Assembly: GCA_902578935.1 (NCBI GenBank)
Contig: CACHEU010000002.1
Coordinates: 124,001-188,000, forward strand
DNA: 64,000 nucleotides
Direction of reading: 5' to 3'
DNA from: an uncultured Pelagibacteraceae bacterium
GTDB lineage: Bacteria; Pseudomonadota; Alphaproteobacteria; Pelagibacterales; Pelagibacteraceae
Shown here: in pieces, positions 33,810-42,393 of the stretch
How the letters are laid out: each line of letters begins with the position of its first letter
Numbering within the stretch: the first letter of the stretch is position 1
Program-made: the position numbers and the translations under genes
The notes under the pieces: generated by a model
What the model was told of the DNA's origin: nothing
The model's input: only the letters and a program-made list of their open reading frames with translations
Databases searched by the model: none

Positions 33810-34199
33810 TTAGTACTTTGTATATTGTTTTACTTCTCTGATGTTTGAACCGCTCAATTGATTTATTTTTGATTTAATTTTTGCTCTCATGTCGTTGCAT
33901 TTATAGACGTTTCTAGCAAGTTCTATAAAGCTTTCATCAAACTTTTTGTTTTTTTCAGCCAATCTTTTTCCATCCTCGATTTCCCACAATTTAAGGTTTA
34001 ATACTTTTAATTCTCCCCAAAGCTTTTTTATTTCATCATTTACTTTAATATTTTTTTCCATCGCTTCTTTCAAAGATGAATATTCTTTGTTGATTATTTC
34101 CAAACTATGTTTATTTGAAATTTTTTCTTTCTTAATTTCTAATATTGTAATTTTATCAATCAATTCGCCAGCAGAAGCTTCAATATAAATTTTATTCAT
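33810..34199 (-). CDS. DUF6165-family small protein
   Basis: A 129-residue soluble, highly helical protein. The N-terminus IEASAGELIDKITILEIKKEKI and the ARNVYKCNDMRAKIKSKIN segment match the DUF6165 family as I recall it. The central part is Lys/Glu-rich and coiled-coil-like. The family often lies near LPS-type glycosyltransferase genes, and here it is divergent from a GT9 heptosyltransferase with 64 bases between. No catalytic motif; function unknown. Confidence 0.7.
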   Translation of the reverse strand: MNKIYIEASAGELIDKITILEIKKEKISNKHSLEIINKEYSSLKEAMEKNIKVNDEIKKLWGELKVLNLKLWEIEDGKRLAEKNKKFDESFIELARNVYKCNDMRAKIKSKINQLSGSNIREVKQYTKY

Positions 34200-34263
34200 T
34201 TTTTAGCCACTTTAAGATAATAGACTTTATTATATAAAAAATATATGCAGTTAAATTATATTA

Positions 34264-35199
34264 ATGTCAAATATATTGATTATTAAACATGGTTCGCTTG
34301 GAGATATAATTCAGGCAAATGGGGCGATAAGGGATATCAAGAAAAACTTTTCGGACCAAAAGGTGATGTTATTAACTACTCCACCTTATGCAGATTTTAT
34401 GTCTTCTTGTCCTTATATAGATGGAGTTTTAATAGACAAAAGATTGCCAAGATGGAATCTATTTTATCTTGCCAAATTGAAAAAAATGATTGAAAGGTTT
34501 TCTTTTACAAAAGTTTTTGATTTGCAAAATTCCTCAAGAACTAAATTTTATAAAAAATTACTTTTTAATAAAAATGTTTTTTGGTCTGACAGTGATTCAT
34601 TTATATCTAAAGAACAGACATTAGAAGAAAAAAAACTTCCAGTCTTAGACAGAATGCAATTACAACTAAGTAGATCCGGGATTTCTGAAACTCACTTTAC
34701 CAAAGCACCAGATATAACTTGGTTGATAAAAAATATAAAAAATATAGTTAATCAAAATTTTGAAGGAGAGTATATTTTACTTTTTCCTTTTTGCTCTCCG
34801 AAATTGAAGAGAAAGAAATGGCCACACTATCAAGATTTAATTTCTCTTCTTAAAAGAGAATATGGTCCGAAATATAATATTGCTATTGCTCCGGGACCCA
34901 CAGAAGTTGAAGAGGCAAAAGAATTTAAAGCACATACAATTTTAAACAATGGTATTCCTTTGAACATTTCGGAATTAGTTAGTCTTATAAAAAATGCGAG
35001 CTATATTGTTTCTAATGATACAGGCCCAGCACACATTTGTGCACACCTTAATAAAAAAGGATTAGTTCTATTTGGTAGTCACACCACTCCTGAAAAAGTA
35101 AGTATTGAAACAGAAAATTTTAAATCTATTAAAGTTAAAAATTTGAAAGATCTTAATGTTGCAGATGTTTTTGAAAAAGTGAAAGAAAGTTTAAATTAA
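34264..35199 (+). CDS. ADP-heptose:LPS heptosyltransferase-like (GT9)
   Basis: GT-B transferase of 311 residues, acting in LPS core or related glycan assembly at the cytoplasmic membrane. ILIIKHGSLGDIIQANGAIR near the start is the GT9 signature (xGDxxxxxPxxxxx), and YIVSNDTGPAHICAHL near residues 240-256 is the donor-binding motif, followed by GLVLFGSHTTPEKV. Whether heptose is the donor in a SAR11-like cell is uncertain. It overlaps the convergent GT4 gene by 9 bases. Confidence 0.85.
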   Translation: MSNILIIKHGSLGDIIQANGAIRDIKKNFSDQKVMLLTTPPYADFMSSCPYIDGVLIDKRLPRWNLFYLAKLKKMIERFSFTKVFDLQNSSRTKFYKKLLFNKNVFWSDSDSFISKEQTLEEKKLPVLDRMQLQLSRSGISETHFTKAPDITWLIKNIKNIVNQNFEGEYILLFPFCSPKLKRKKWPHYQDLISLLKREYGPKYNIAIAPGPTEVEEAKEFKAHTILNNGIPLNISELVSLIKNASYIVSNDTGPAHICAHLNKKGLVLFGSHTTPEKVSIETENFKSIKVKNLKDLNVADVFEKVKESLN

Positions 35200-36285
35200 A
35201 TTCAAATACTTTCTAATCACCTTATTCCAACTAAAATTTTCAGAAAATTTTAAAGCATTTGCACCATATTCTTTATACTTATCATTTTCAAAAAACTTTA
35301 TGATATTTTTATAAATTTCATTTATATCTTCACCATTACACAATAAACCTGTTTTTTCATTTTGTATTGCATCTCGAGCCCCACCATGTTCTCCTCCAAT
35401 TGATCCCACACCATAACTTGCTGCTTCCACAAAAGATATTCCAAAACCCTCTACAGATTTTTTAAATGATATTGAGGGCATTAAAAACAGATTTGAATTT
35501 TTAATTAATGCATTTTTTAATTTTTGATCTGCTTTATTTAAAAAAATAACTTCTTTTTCAATTTTTAATTCTTTTCTAAGTTTCAGTAGATTATTTTTTT
35601 CTTCCCCATCACCAATGCTAATATATTTAATTTTTGGAAATTTTTCTTTTAAGTTTCTTATACACATCAAAATATTTTGGTGATTTTTTCTTCTATCAAG
35701 TCTCGCAACAGTAATTATTTTTGGAAAAGAATCTTTATAAATTTCTTCCGTCTGCATTTGAAAATTTTTTTCAATTTTTATTGGATCATCACAACCAGGA
35801 TGAATCACATGGATTTTATTTTCAGGGATGCCAATTTGAATTCCCAAATTTTTAGTAAAATTTGAATTTGCAACTACATGATTAACTTTAGCGATGGAAT
35901 TTAAAACTCTCTTGTTTAATGTAGAACCTGCTGAATGATTAATTTCTTTAGAGTGAATCAAACAAAAAGTTGGTATGTTTTTAATTATTTCTAAATTAAT
36001 TTTTTCAACACTCTTCCAATGATCAAAAAAAATTGATCTAATATTTTTGTTATCTTTTATACATTCAATAACTCGATTTGCTTTTCTATATTTTCTTAGC
36101 AATTTTATTCCGCCAAATCTTTCTACTTCTACTTTTGAAAGACTATCATATTTTTCAAAGCTTTCTGATTTATCAGCAAAAACTTTAACCGGTCCATGAT
36201 TAATCAGAGCAGTTGCTAATCCTCCCATTAGATTTTGCATGCCTCCAACTTCAGGAGGAAAGTTTCGAGTTGATATAAGAAACAT
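35191..36285 (-). CDS. GT4-family glycosyltransferase
   Basis: Retaining GT-B glycosyltransferase of 364 residues. PPEVGGMQNLMGGLATALI near the start is the glycine-rich acceptor loop, ITVARLDRRKNHQNILMCI the linker with the donor-binding Arg and Lys, and GFGISFVEAASYGVGSIGG the E-x7-E catalytic region (EAASYG preceded by Phe). Likely role: sugar transfer in LPS or exopolysaccharide assembly; specificity unknown. Its start overlaps the stop of the upstream peroxiredoxin-like gene (TAATG on the reverse strand). Confidence 0.88.
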   Translation of the reverse strand: MFLISTRNFPPEVGGMQNLMGGLATALINHGPVKVFADKSESFEKYDSLSKVEVERFGGIKLLRKYRKANRVIECIKDNKNIRSIFFDHWKSVEKINLEIIKNIPTFCLIHSKEINHSAGSTLNKRVLNSIAKVNHVVANSNFTKNLGIQIGIPENKIHVIHPGCDDPIKIEKNFQMQTEEIYKDSFPKIITVARLDRRKNHQNILMCIRNLKEKFPKIKYISIGDGEEKNNLLKLRKELKIEKEVIFLNKADQKLKNALIKNSNLFLMPSISFKKSVEGFGISFVEAASYGVGSIGGEHGGARDAIQNEKTGLLCNGEDINEIYKNIIKFFENDKYKEYGANALKFSENFSWNKVIRKYLNLI

Positions 36286-36839
36286 TAATTAATCCACTTG
36301 ATATTACAGCCCATACTTGGAATTTGATTTTTTGGTCCATTTCCAGTTTTAACAATCAGGCGCATAGCTTTTAACAAATCACTTTCAGAATTACTTACAG
36401 GTTTTAAATCCTTTAACTCTCTAATTCTGCCCCTGTATTGCAATTCAAGTTTGTTATTATAAGCAAAGAAATCTGGCGTACATACGGCACCGTATTTTTT
36501 TGCTATCTCTTGAGTTTCGTCAATCAGATAAGGAAATGTAAATCCATGTTTTTTACTAAAAGTGATCATATTTTCAAAAGAATCTTCAGGATAATTTTTG
36601 GTGTCGTTGGACATTATAGCTATAGACTTTAATCCTTCTTTTTCTATAAGCTTACAATCATTCACAATATCTTTAATGACAGTTTTTACATAAGGGCAAT
36701 GATTACAAATGAACATAATTAACAATCCATTTTTGCCAAGATGATCTTCAAGATTATGAATTTTATCGTCAGTTCCTTTTAATTTAAAAGAATGAGCTTT
36801 TTCTCCAAAGTTACAGATAGGTGTTTTAGTTAAAACCAT
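36285..36839 (-). CDS. Thioredoxin-fold AhpC/TSA-family protein
   Basis: A 184-residue cytosolic thioredoxin-fold protein of the redoxin group. The active-site stretch is LIMFICNHCPYVKTVIKDI, a C-x-x-C with Pro following, in the position of the peroxidatic Cys. KGTDDKIHNLEDHLGKNGLL precedes it, the typical first strand-loop; YGAVCTPDFFAYNN has the cis-Pro. Family members are called thiol-disulfide or peroxiredoxin-like proteins with no assigned substrate. Neighbouring gamma carbonic anhydrase is divergent, 20 bases away. Confidence 0.85.
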   Translation of the reverse strand: MVLTKTPICNFGEKAHSFKLKGTDDKIHNLEDHLGKNGLLIMFICNHCPYVKTVIKDIVNDCKLIEKEGLKSIAIMSNDTKNYPEDSFENMITFSKKHGFTFPYLIDETQEIAKKYGAVCTPDFFAYNNKLELQYRGRIRELKDLKPVSNSESDLLKAMRLIVKTGNGPKNQIPSMGCNIKWIN

Positions 36840-36859
36840 AATGTATTATACATAAAATA

Positions 36860-37363
36860 ATGATCTATGACTTCGAAAAAAATGTTCCGGAAGTTCATCC
36901 GGAATCTTGGATTGCATCCAATGCAACAGTTATTGGAAAGGTAAAATTAGAAAAAAATTCTAGTATTTGGTTTAATGCGGTCTTACGGGGAGATATTGAA
37001 CTTATTACAATAGGCGAAAACTCTAATATACAAGACGGTAGCGTACTTCACACAGATCCAGGTTATCCATTAACCGTTGGCAAAGGAGTTACAGTTGGAC
37101 ACATGGTAATGTTGCATGGTTGTCAAATTTCTGATGATACTCTTATTGGTATAGGAAGTATTATTCTTAATAATGCAAAAATTGGAAAAAACTGTATAAT
37201 TGGCGCAAATAGTTTAATTACGGAAAATAAAATAATACCTGACAATTCTTTAGTAGTTGGTAGTCCCGGTAGAGTTCTTCGCAAAGTTACTGAAGAGGAA
37301 ATTAAAGCTATTATTGAAAATGGACAGCATTACGTTAATACATCTAAAAAATATAAAAAATAA
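36860..37363 (+). CDS. Gamma-class carbonic anhydrase-like protein
   Basis: Left-handed beta-helix trimer of 167 residues. The three metal-binding His are His64 (SVLHTD), His81 and His86 (VGHMVMLHG), in the gamma-CA order, after [20 protein letters not shown]. Hexapeptide repeats run to about residue 135. It may be an active carbonic anhydrase or an acyl-carrier-like beta-helix such as PaaY/YrdA. No CO2-pathway partner adjoins it. The reverse-strand APS-kinase-like gene converges 19 bases away. Confidence 0.88.
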   Translation: MIYDFEKNVPEVHPESWIASNATVIGKVKLEKNSSIWFNAVLRGDIELITIGENSNIQDGSVLHTDPGYPLTVGKGVTVGHMVMLHGCQISDDTLIGIGSIILNNAKIGKNCIIGANSLITENKIIPDNSLVVGSPGRVLRKVTEEEIKAIIENGQHYVNTSKKYKK

Positions 37364-37382
37364 ACGAGAGATGATTAATATT

Positions 37383-38159
37383 TTATTTTAATTTTCCCTC
37401 AGATCTCATTTTTGATCTAATTTTAGTAGCAGAAATTTTTTGTATTTCATCTGAGAGAATAATTTCTTCAATCTTATATCCCACTCCTCGTCCATAGCAT
37501 ATATTTGTAATATTAGGCACAAGAGTAATCTTAATTCTATTTTTAAATTCTTTTAGAGCTCCCTCTATATTTTTCTTTACAGTTTCAAAATCAAAAGGAT
37601 TATCTCCAACACCTTTTACATCTCTCACCATAATATTTACTTGTCCTGTTTTTTTTAAAATTTCATGAAACAATGCTTGATGACCAGTATGCCAGGGTTG
37701 CCATCTACCTAACATTTGTGCAGTGGGTTTACGGTTATCCCAAACATAAGGTACAATTAAATCAGCAATTTTTATTGACCATATCTCAGAGTTTTTTTCT
37801 GTAACACGTACATCATAATTTTCCGGCTCAACAAAAATTTTATTAGTATCCTCAAATCTTCCCTTCTTTATAGTATCAACCCAAATTATAAAATCAGGGT
37901 TGAAAAGCTCTCTTGCTTTAGGAGTTGGACAAATAAAATCAGCTATTACAATGTTTCCTTGCTTTTTTAATTTTTCAGCAAGATCAGCCATTCTTTTGGC
38001 TTGTCGTTTTCTTCCTTCATCTGAAAAATCCCAATCATTCGCCTCTTTTCTAACTTCATCAGCATTCAACCATTTAGCATTTATAAGAGGAACAAGTTTT
38101 GATGCCAAGGTTGTTTTACCTGCACCAGGCAAACCCATAATTAAAATTTTTTTTTTCAC
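37383..38159 (-). CDS. APS-kinase-like P-loop domain fused to a nucleotidyltransferase domain
   Basis: I start at the GTG at 38157-38159 (VKKKILI), because the longer frame opening inside the next gene adds a non-conserved hydrophobic leader. The 258-residue product has a P-loop GLPGAGKTT at 9-17, LNADEVRKEANDWDFS and GRKRQAKRMADLAEKLKKQG, the APS-kinase layout; ADFICPTPKARELF is also CysC-like. The C-terminal part (about 140-258) has GRWQPWHTGHQALFHEI, an HxGH cytidylyltransferase motif, and ISATKIRSKM, its ISxTxIR partner. So it is a kinase plus nucleotidyltransferase for an unidentified substrate, possibly a sulfated or phosphorylated small molecule. Confidence 0.8.
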   Translation of the reverse strand: MKKKILIMGLPGAGKTTLASKLVPLINAKWLNADEVRKEANDWDFSDEGRKRQAKRMADLAEKLKKQGNIVIADFICPTPKARELFNPDFIIWVDTIKKGRFEDTNKIFVEPENYDVRVTEKNSEIWSIKIADLIVPYVWDNRKPTAQMLGRWQPWHTGHQALFHEILKKTGQVNIMVRDVKGVGDNPFDFETVKKNIEGALKEFKNRIKITLVPNITNICYGRGVGYKIEEIILSDEIQKISATKIRSKMRSEGKLK

Positions 38160-38212
38160 GAAGATAGTAGGACTAAAAGATAAATAAACGAAAGTAAAGT
38201 TAAATATTATAT

Positions 38213-38824
38213 TTACGGTATTAACCAAGTAAATTTTTTTGATCCTGCAAAATCAATAAATGCTCTTCGATGTCCTCTTGCAGCCAAATAAAGCCATTCA
38301 ATACTTTTAATTTTACATTTTATTACACTAAAATTCTTATATCCTTCTTCGCCTTCCTCTTTAGTAAAATCAAAATTATCAAACTTACTATCTAGTCCCG
38401 AAGTAGGTTTTTCAGAAACTGTTCCTGGTCCATTGGTTACCAAATAGCATTTTCTACTAACATGACCAGTTTTTTTCCAAGACTCCTTTGTAATTTCATT
38501 ATTAAAATTTACTTCACATTCTGTCTTTAATCTAAGTTGGATTTTTTCTTTTTTTCCATAAAACAATATTGAGCAATTTGGATTTTTTTTTATTTTTTTT
38601 ATTTTTTGCGATCTGATATCGCTGTGAAATTGAACAAAATTATTTTTTTGATCTGCTTTTCTTAGGACAACAACCCTACCATCTAACTCTTTGTCATTAC
38701 CACATATAAATACAGGAGTTCTAAATTCAGAGCTTCTATCCTTTACGGCTTCTGTTAAAAGATTCCAAAGTTTTTTTTCTATCTCACTGAAATCTTCGTA
38801 ATAGTTTACATTTTCTTCAGACAC
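38213..38824 (-). CDS. Pyridoxamine 5'-phosphate oxidase-like FMN-binding protein
   Basis: A 203-residue split-barrel flavoprotein. The GTG start is at 38822-38824. RVVVLRKADQKNNFVQFHSDIRSQK matches the FMN-binding strand pair of the PNPOx family, with CSILFYGKKEKIQLRLK following, and IEWLYLAARGHRRAFIDF at the end in place of the usual RLSPR. It resembles the Alr4036-type family rather than PdxH itself, so PLP synthesis is not assured. It lies two bases after the dehydrogenase stop on the same strand. Confidence 0.8.
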   Translation of the reverse strand: MSEENVNYYEDFSEIEKKLWNLLTEAVKDRSSEFRTPVFICGNDKELDGRVVVLRKADQKNNFVQFHSDIRSQKIKKIKKNPNCSILFYGKKEKIQLRLKTECEVNFNNEITKESWKKTGHVSRKCYLVTNGPGTVSEKPTSGLDSKFDNFDFTKEEGEEGYKNFSVIKCKIKSIEWLYLAARGHRRAFIDFAGSKKFTWLIP

Positions 38825-38826
38825 GA

Positions 38827-39696
38827 TTATTTTCTAAATCTCTTTATAAGACTGGAAGTGTCCCATCTATTTCCACCCATTTTTTGCACTTCTCCGTAAT
38901 ACTCATCGATAATCTTTGTAATAGGCAAGGGTGAATTATTTCTTTTTGCTTCTTCCATTGCAATTTTTAAATCCTTTCTCATCCAGTCTACAGCAAAACC
39001 GTAATCAAATTTATCATCTATCATAGTTTTGTATCTATTTTCCATTTGCCAAGATTGAGCTGCTCCTTTTGAAATTACTTCAATTACATCCTCCATTTTT
39101 AATTTAGCATTAATTCCAAAATTTATTGCTTCTGAAAGTCCCTGGACTATTCCTGCAATACAAATTTGATTTACCATTTTAGCCAACTGTCCACTACCAG
39201 CAGGCCCAAGTAATTTCATTTTTTTACTATAACAATCAATCACTGGCGCTGCTTTTTTATAAGCCACATCATCTCCACCAATCATTACAGTCAAAGCACC
39301 ATTTTCTGCTCCTGCTTGTCCACCAGATACTGGTGCATCTAGAAAGTAAAACCCTGAACTTTTTGCTTTTTTATAAAGCTCTCTAGCAATTTCTGCTGAA
39401 GCTGTTGTGTTATCAATATACACAGAACCTTTTTTTGCAGTTTTAAAAAGTCCTTTATCTCCTAAAGTGACTTCTCTAAGATCATTGTCGTTTCCTACGC
39501 ATGTAAAAATAAAATCACTTTCTTTAGCTGCATCCACTGGTGTTTCAGCTAACTTACCCTTATGTTCTTTGGTCCACTTTTCAGCTTTTGATTTCGTTCT
39601 ATTATAAACAGTTACATTGTGACCAGCTTTTGATATATAACCAGCCATAGGGTAACCCATTACACCCAAACCTATGAACGAAACTTTATGACTCAT
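38827..39696 (-). CDS. Beta-hydroxyacid dehydrogenase (3-hydroxyisobutyrate/tartronate semialdehyde type)
   Basis: A 289-residue NAD(P)-dependent dehydrogenase. The N-terminus has FIGLGVMGYPMAGYISKAGH for cofactor, DAPVSGGQAGAENGAL is the substrate motif of the HIBADH family, and GSGQLAKMVNQ carries the catalytic Lys. The protein could reduce tartronate semialdehyde, succinate semialdehyde or glyoxylate, or oxidise 3-hydroxyisobutyrate. It starts 2 bases from the divergent MFS gene, so its promoter must lie inside that gene or its transcript starts there. Confidence 0.88.
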   Translation of the reverse strand: MSHKVSFIGLGVMGYPMAGYISKAGHNVTVYNRTKSKAEKWTKEHKGKLAETPVDAAKESDFIFTCVGNDNDLREVTLGDKGLFKTAKKGSVYIDNTTASAEIARELYKKAKSSGFYFLDAPVSGGQAGAENGALTVMIGGDDVAYKKAAPVIDCYSKKMKLLGPAGSGQLAKMVNQICIAGIVQGLSEAINFGINAKLKMEDVIEVISKGAAQSWQMENRYKTMIDDKFDYGFAVDWMRKDLKIAMEEAKRNNSPLPITKIIDEYYGEVQKMGGNRWDTSSLIKRFRK

Positions 39697-39698
39697 AA

Positions 39699-40913
39699 AT
39701 GATTAATCTTTCATTAAATAAAAAAATAATAATATTTGGATTTATTTTTACATTTTTTTCAAGTTTTGGACAGAGCTTTTTTCTCGGGTTGTTTAACGCA
39801 CCAATAAGAAATGAACTAGGTATTACCCATGGTCAATTTGGTAATTTATATGCAACAGCAACGATTTGTTCTAGCTTACTGCTTATATGGGTGGGAAAAA
39901 AGATAGATGATTACAAATTAATTCATTATTCATTATTTGTAATAATTTTATTATTCTTATCTTCATTATTTTTTTCTTTTATTAACAGCATTTACTTTCT
40001 AGCAATAGGAATTTTTCTGATGAGGTTTTCTGGTCAAGGTTTAATGAGTCATACATCAGCAACTGCAATCACAAGATTTTTTGAAAAATCAAGAGGAAAA
40101 GCACTTAGCACCATATGGTTTGGGCTATCCTCTGCAGAATTTATCTTACCAGTTTTGGTAACTTATCTATTTATTATTTATTCTTGGAGGACAGTGTGGC
40201 TGGGTATAGCAGCATTAGTTATATTTTTTTTACCCCTAGTAATTTTAAATACCATCAAATCTATAGACTTAGATTCAAGAGAAGATCAAGAAACTAATTT
40301 AAAGAAGATAAAAGTCAAAAACTGGAAGAGAAAAGAAGTAATCAAAGACTATAGATTTTACATTGTCTCACTGAACATGCTTGCTATGCCATGGATAGCA
40401 ACAGGTATTTTTGTTTATCAGTCATATATTACCGACTCAAAGTTATGGAGCACTTACACAATACCTAAAGCTTTTATGGTATATTCAATTGCCTCAATAA
40501 TAACTCTTTTTTCTTCAGGATTTTTAGTTGATAAATTTACAAGTCGAAAATTAATACCAATAATGAATATCCCTTTATTATTTGCAATGGTTGTATTGTT
40601 TTATTTTCAAAATGAAATTTTTGCCTATTTTTTTCTGGGACTAATTGGCATATCTAATGGTTTAGCTAATGTTCTGGGATCTTCAACTTGGGCTGAAATT
40701 TATGGCGTCAAATATATTGGCAGCATTAGAGCCCTTACCGTTGCCTCTATGGTTTTCGCAACTGCTTTTGGTACAGCCATATTTGGAATCTTAATAGACA
40801 ATGGGTTTAGAATTGAAGAGATATCTTTTCTTTGCGGAGCTTATATTGTTATATCCTGGGTTTTATTAATAATTTTCAGACATACCTTAGAGCCAGTGAA
40901 ATTATCAAAATAA
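39699..40913 (+). CDS. MFS transporter
   Basis: A 404-residue polytopic membrane protein with the MFS layout. The first helix region reads FGFIFTFFSSFGQSFFLGLF, loop 2-3 has VGKKIDDYK, and the sixth-seventh loop is Lys/Asp-rich (SREDQETNLKKIKVKNWKRK). GLANVLGSSTWAEIYGVKY lies in the C-terminal half. Substrate unknown. ATG at 39699 is two bases from the divergent dehydrogenase start; no other Met lies near the N-terminus, so the start is well constrained. Confidence 0.85.
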   Translation: MINLSLNKKIIIFGFIFTFFSSFGQSFFLGLFNAPIRNELGITHGQFGNLYATATICSSLLLIWVGKKIDDYKLIHYSLFVIILLFLSSLFFSFINSIYFLAIGIFLMRFSGQGLMSHTSATAITRFFEKSRGKALSTIWFGLSSAEFILPVLVTYLFIIYSWRTVWLGIAALVIFFLPLVILNTIKSIDLDSREDQETNLKKIKVKNWKRKEVIKDYRFYIVSLNMLAMPWIATGIFVYQSYITDSKLWSTYTIPKAFMVYSIASIITLFSSGFLVDKFTSRKLIPIMNIPLLFAMVVLFYFQNEIFAYFFLGLIGISNGLANVLGSSTWAEIYGVKYIGSIRALTVASMVFATAFGTAIFGILIDNGFRIEEISFLCGAYIVISWVLLIIFRHTLEPVKLSK

Positions 40914-40953
40914 GCTTGATTTCTTAACATTATTTGAATAAATAACCATCATC

Positions 40954-41400
40954 ATGGCAAGAATTACTGTAGAAGACTGTTTAGACAAAGTTGAAAACCA
41001 GTACGATTTGGTTTTGTTAGCAAAAGAAAGAACCTCACAGTTAAATTCTGGAGCGGAAATGCTTGTCGAAGAAGACAATGACAAGCGAACAGTAATTGCA
41101 CTTAGAGAAATTGCTGGAGGTAAACTTCCTATTGAAGAATTAAAAAAAAATGCAATTCTAAGATTAAGAAAAGAGCCAGATGAAACTTTAGACGAAGAGG
41201 AAACCGAAGAGATAACTTCTGATGATTTTGAAAAACAATATAAAGGTGAAGTTTCTAGAACCGGCGTAGCTATTCTTCCCTCTAAAAGGGTAAGAAAAGT
41301 TCCGGCTCAAACAACTTCTCCAAATGAAGAAAAAGAAGAGCAAGAGCAAAAAAAAGTTCCTCTCGAGCTAACAGAAGAAGTACAAGAAGAAAAAAAATAA
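40954..41400 (+). CDS. rpoZ: RNA polymerase omega subunit with a long acidic tail
   Basis: Omega subunit, which assists assembly of beta' into RNA polymerase. Residues 1-62 ([44 protein letters not shown]) are standard. The 148-residue length is long for the family. Residues about 85-148 are a low-complexity Glu/Lys-rich tail with a DDFEKQY segment. It is followed without gap by dusA. The usual spoT/rel partner is not adjacent. Confidence 0.93.
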   Translation: MARITVEDCLDKVENQYDLVLLAKERTSQLNSGAEMLVEEDNDKRTVIALREIAGGKLPIEELKKNAILRLRKEPDETLDEEETEEITSDDFEKQYKGEVSRTGVAILPSKRVRKVPAQTTSPNEEKEEQEQKKVPLELTEEVQEEKK

Positions 41401-42393
41401 TTGACCATTAATAGAAAGATTTGTGTTGCTCCAATGATGGATTGTACGGACCGACACGAAAGATACTTTTTAAGATTACTGAGCAAAAATGTAATGCTCT
41501 ATACTGAGATGGTGGTTACAAAGTCAGCCATCCATGGAGATAGAAAAAAAATTTTAGGATTTAACAAAGTTGAAAAACCTCTTGCTCTCCAAGTCGGAGG
41601 TTCTGACAAAGAGGAATTATCAACAGTATGTAAAATAGCCGAAGATATGGGTTATGATGAAATAAATATTAATCTTGGTTGTCCTAGCAAAAAAGTTCAG
41701 AAAAACAAATTTGGAGCTTGTCTAATCAAGGAACCTGATTTAGTTGCAGAATGTATAAACAAAATGATTTCATCATGTAAAATTCCAGTAACAGCTAAAA
41801 CAAGAATAGGATTTGATGATGTAGAAAATTATGATTATTTAAATTCTTTTGTTAATAAAATTTCAGAAGCAGGATGTAAAACAATAATATTGCATGCTCG
41901 AAAAGCTATTTTAAAAGGGCTTACCCCAAAGGAAAACTTGAAAATACCAAAGCTAAATTATCCTTTAGTTTACGAAATTAAAAAAACAAATAAAAATTTA
42001 GAAATTATAATCAACGGAGGTATTACAAATTCTGAACAAATCAAAGAGCACTTAAAACATTGTGATGGAGTCATGATAGGCAGAGCTATTTATCAAAATC
42101 CATACTTCTTAGCGGAGATAGAAAATAAAATTTTTAAAAACAAAAACATACCTTCAAGAACAGAAGTGGCAGAAAAATTAGTTAATTATGTTCGAGAGGA
42201 AGTAAAAAAGGGAACAAGAGTAAACCAAATTATGAGACACACTGTTGGTTTGTATCATGGACAAAATGGAGCAAATAAATGGAAAAGATATTTGAGTGAT
42301 AATATGATGGCGCGAGATTCTGATTTTAAAAAAGTGAAACACATAATGACAATTGCCCAAAATAATGAAAAAGCCAACCAAGTTGCCTCATGA
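41401..42393 (+). CDS. dusA: tRNA-dihydrouridine synthase A
   Basis: Flavoenzyme reducing uridines in the tRNA D-loop. The start is TTG at 41401, directly after the rpoZ stop; no nearby ATG gives the conserved N-terminus. The 330 residues contain VAPMMDCTDRHERYFLRLLS (the DusA APMMDxTDRH motif), NLGCPSKKVQKNKFGACLI with the catalytic Cys and NGGITNSEQIKEHLKH (FMN phosphate). It overlaps the TauE/SafE gene by 4 bases. Confidence 0.95.
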   Translation: MTINRKICVAPMMDCTDRHERYFLRLLSKNVMLYTEMVVTKSAIHGDRKKILGFNKVEKPLALQVGGSDKEELSTVCKIAEDMGYDEININLGCPSKKVQKNKFGACLIKEPDLVAECINKMISSCKIPVTAKTRIGFDDVENYDYLNSFVNKISEAGCKTIILHARKAILKGLTPKENLKIPKLNYPLVYEIKKTNKNLEIIINGGITNSEQIKEHLKHCDGVMIGRAIYQNPYFLAEIENKIFKNKNIPSRTEVAEKLVNYVREEVKKGTRVNQIMRHTVGLYHGQNGANKWKRYLSDNMMARDSDFKKVKHIMTIAQNNEKANQVAS

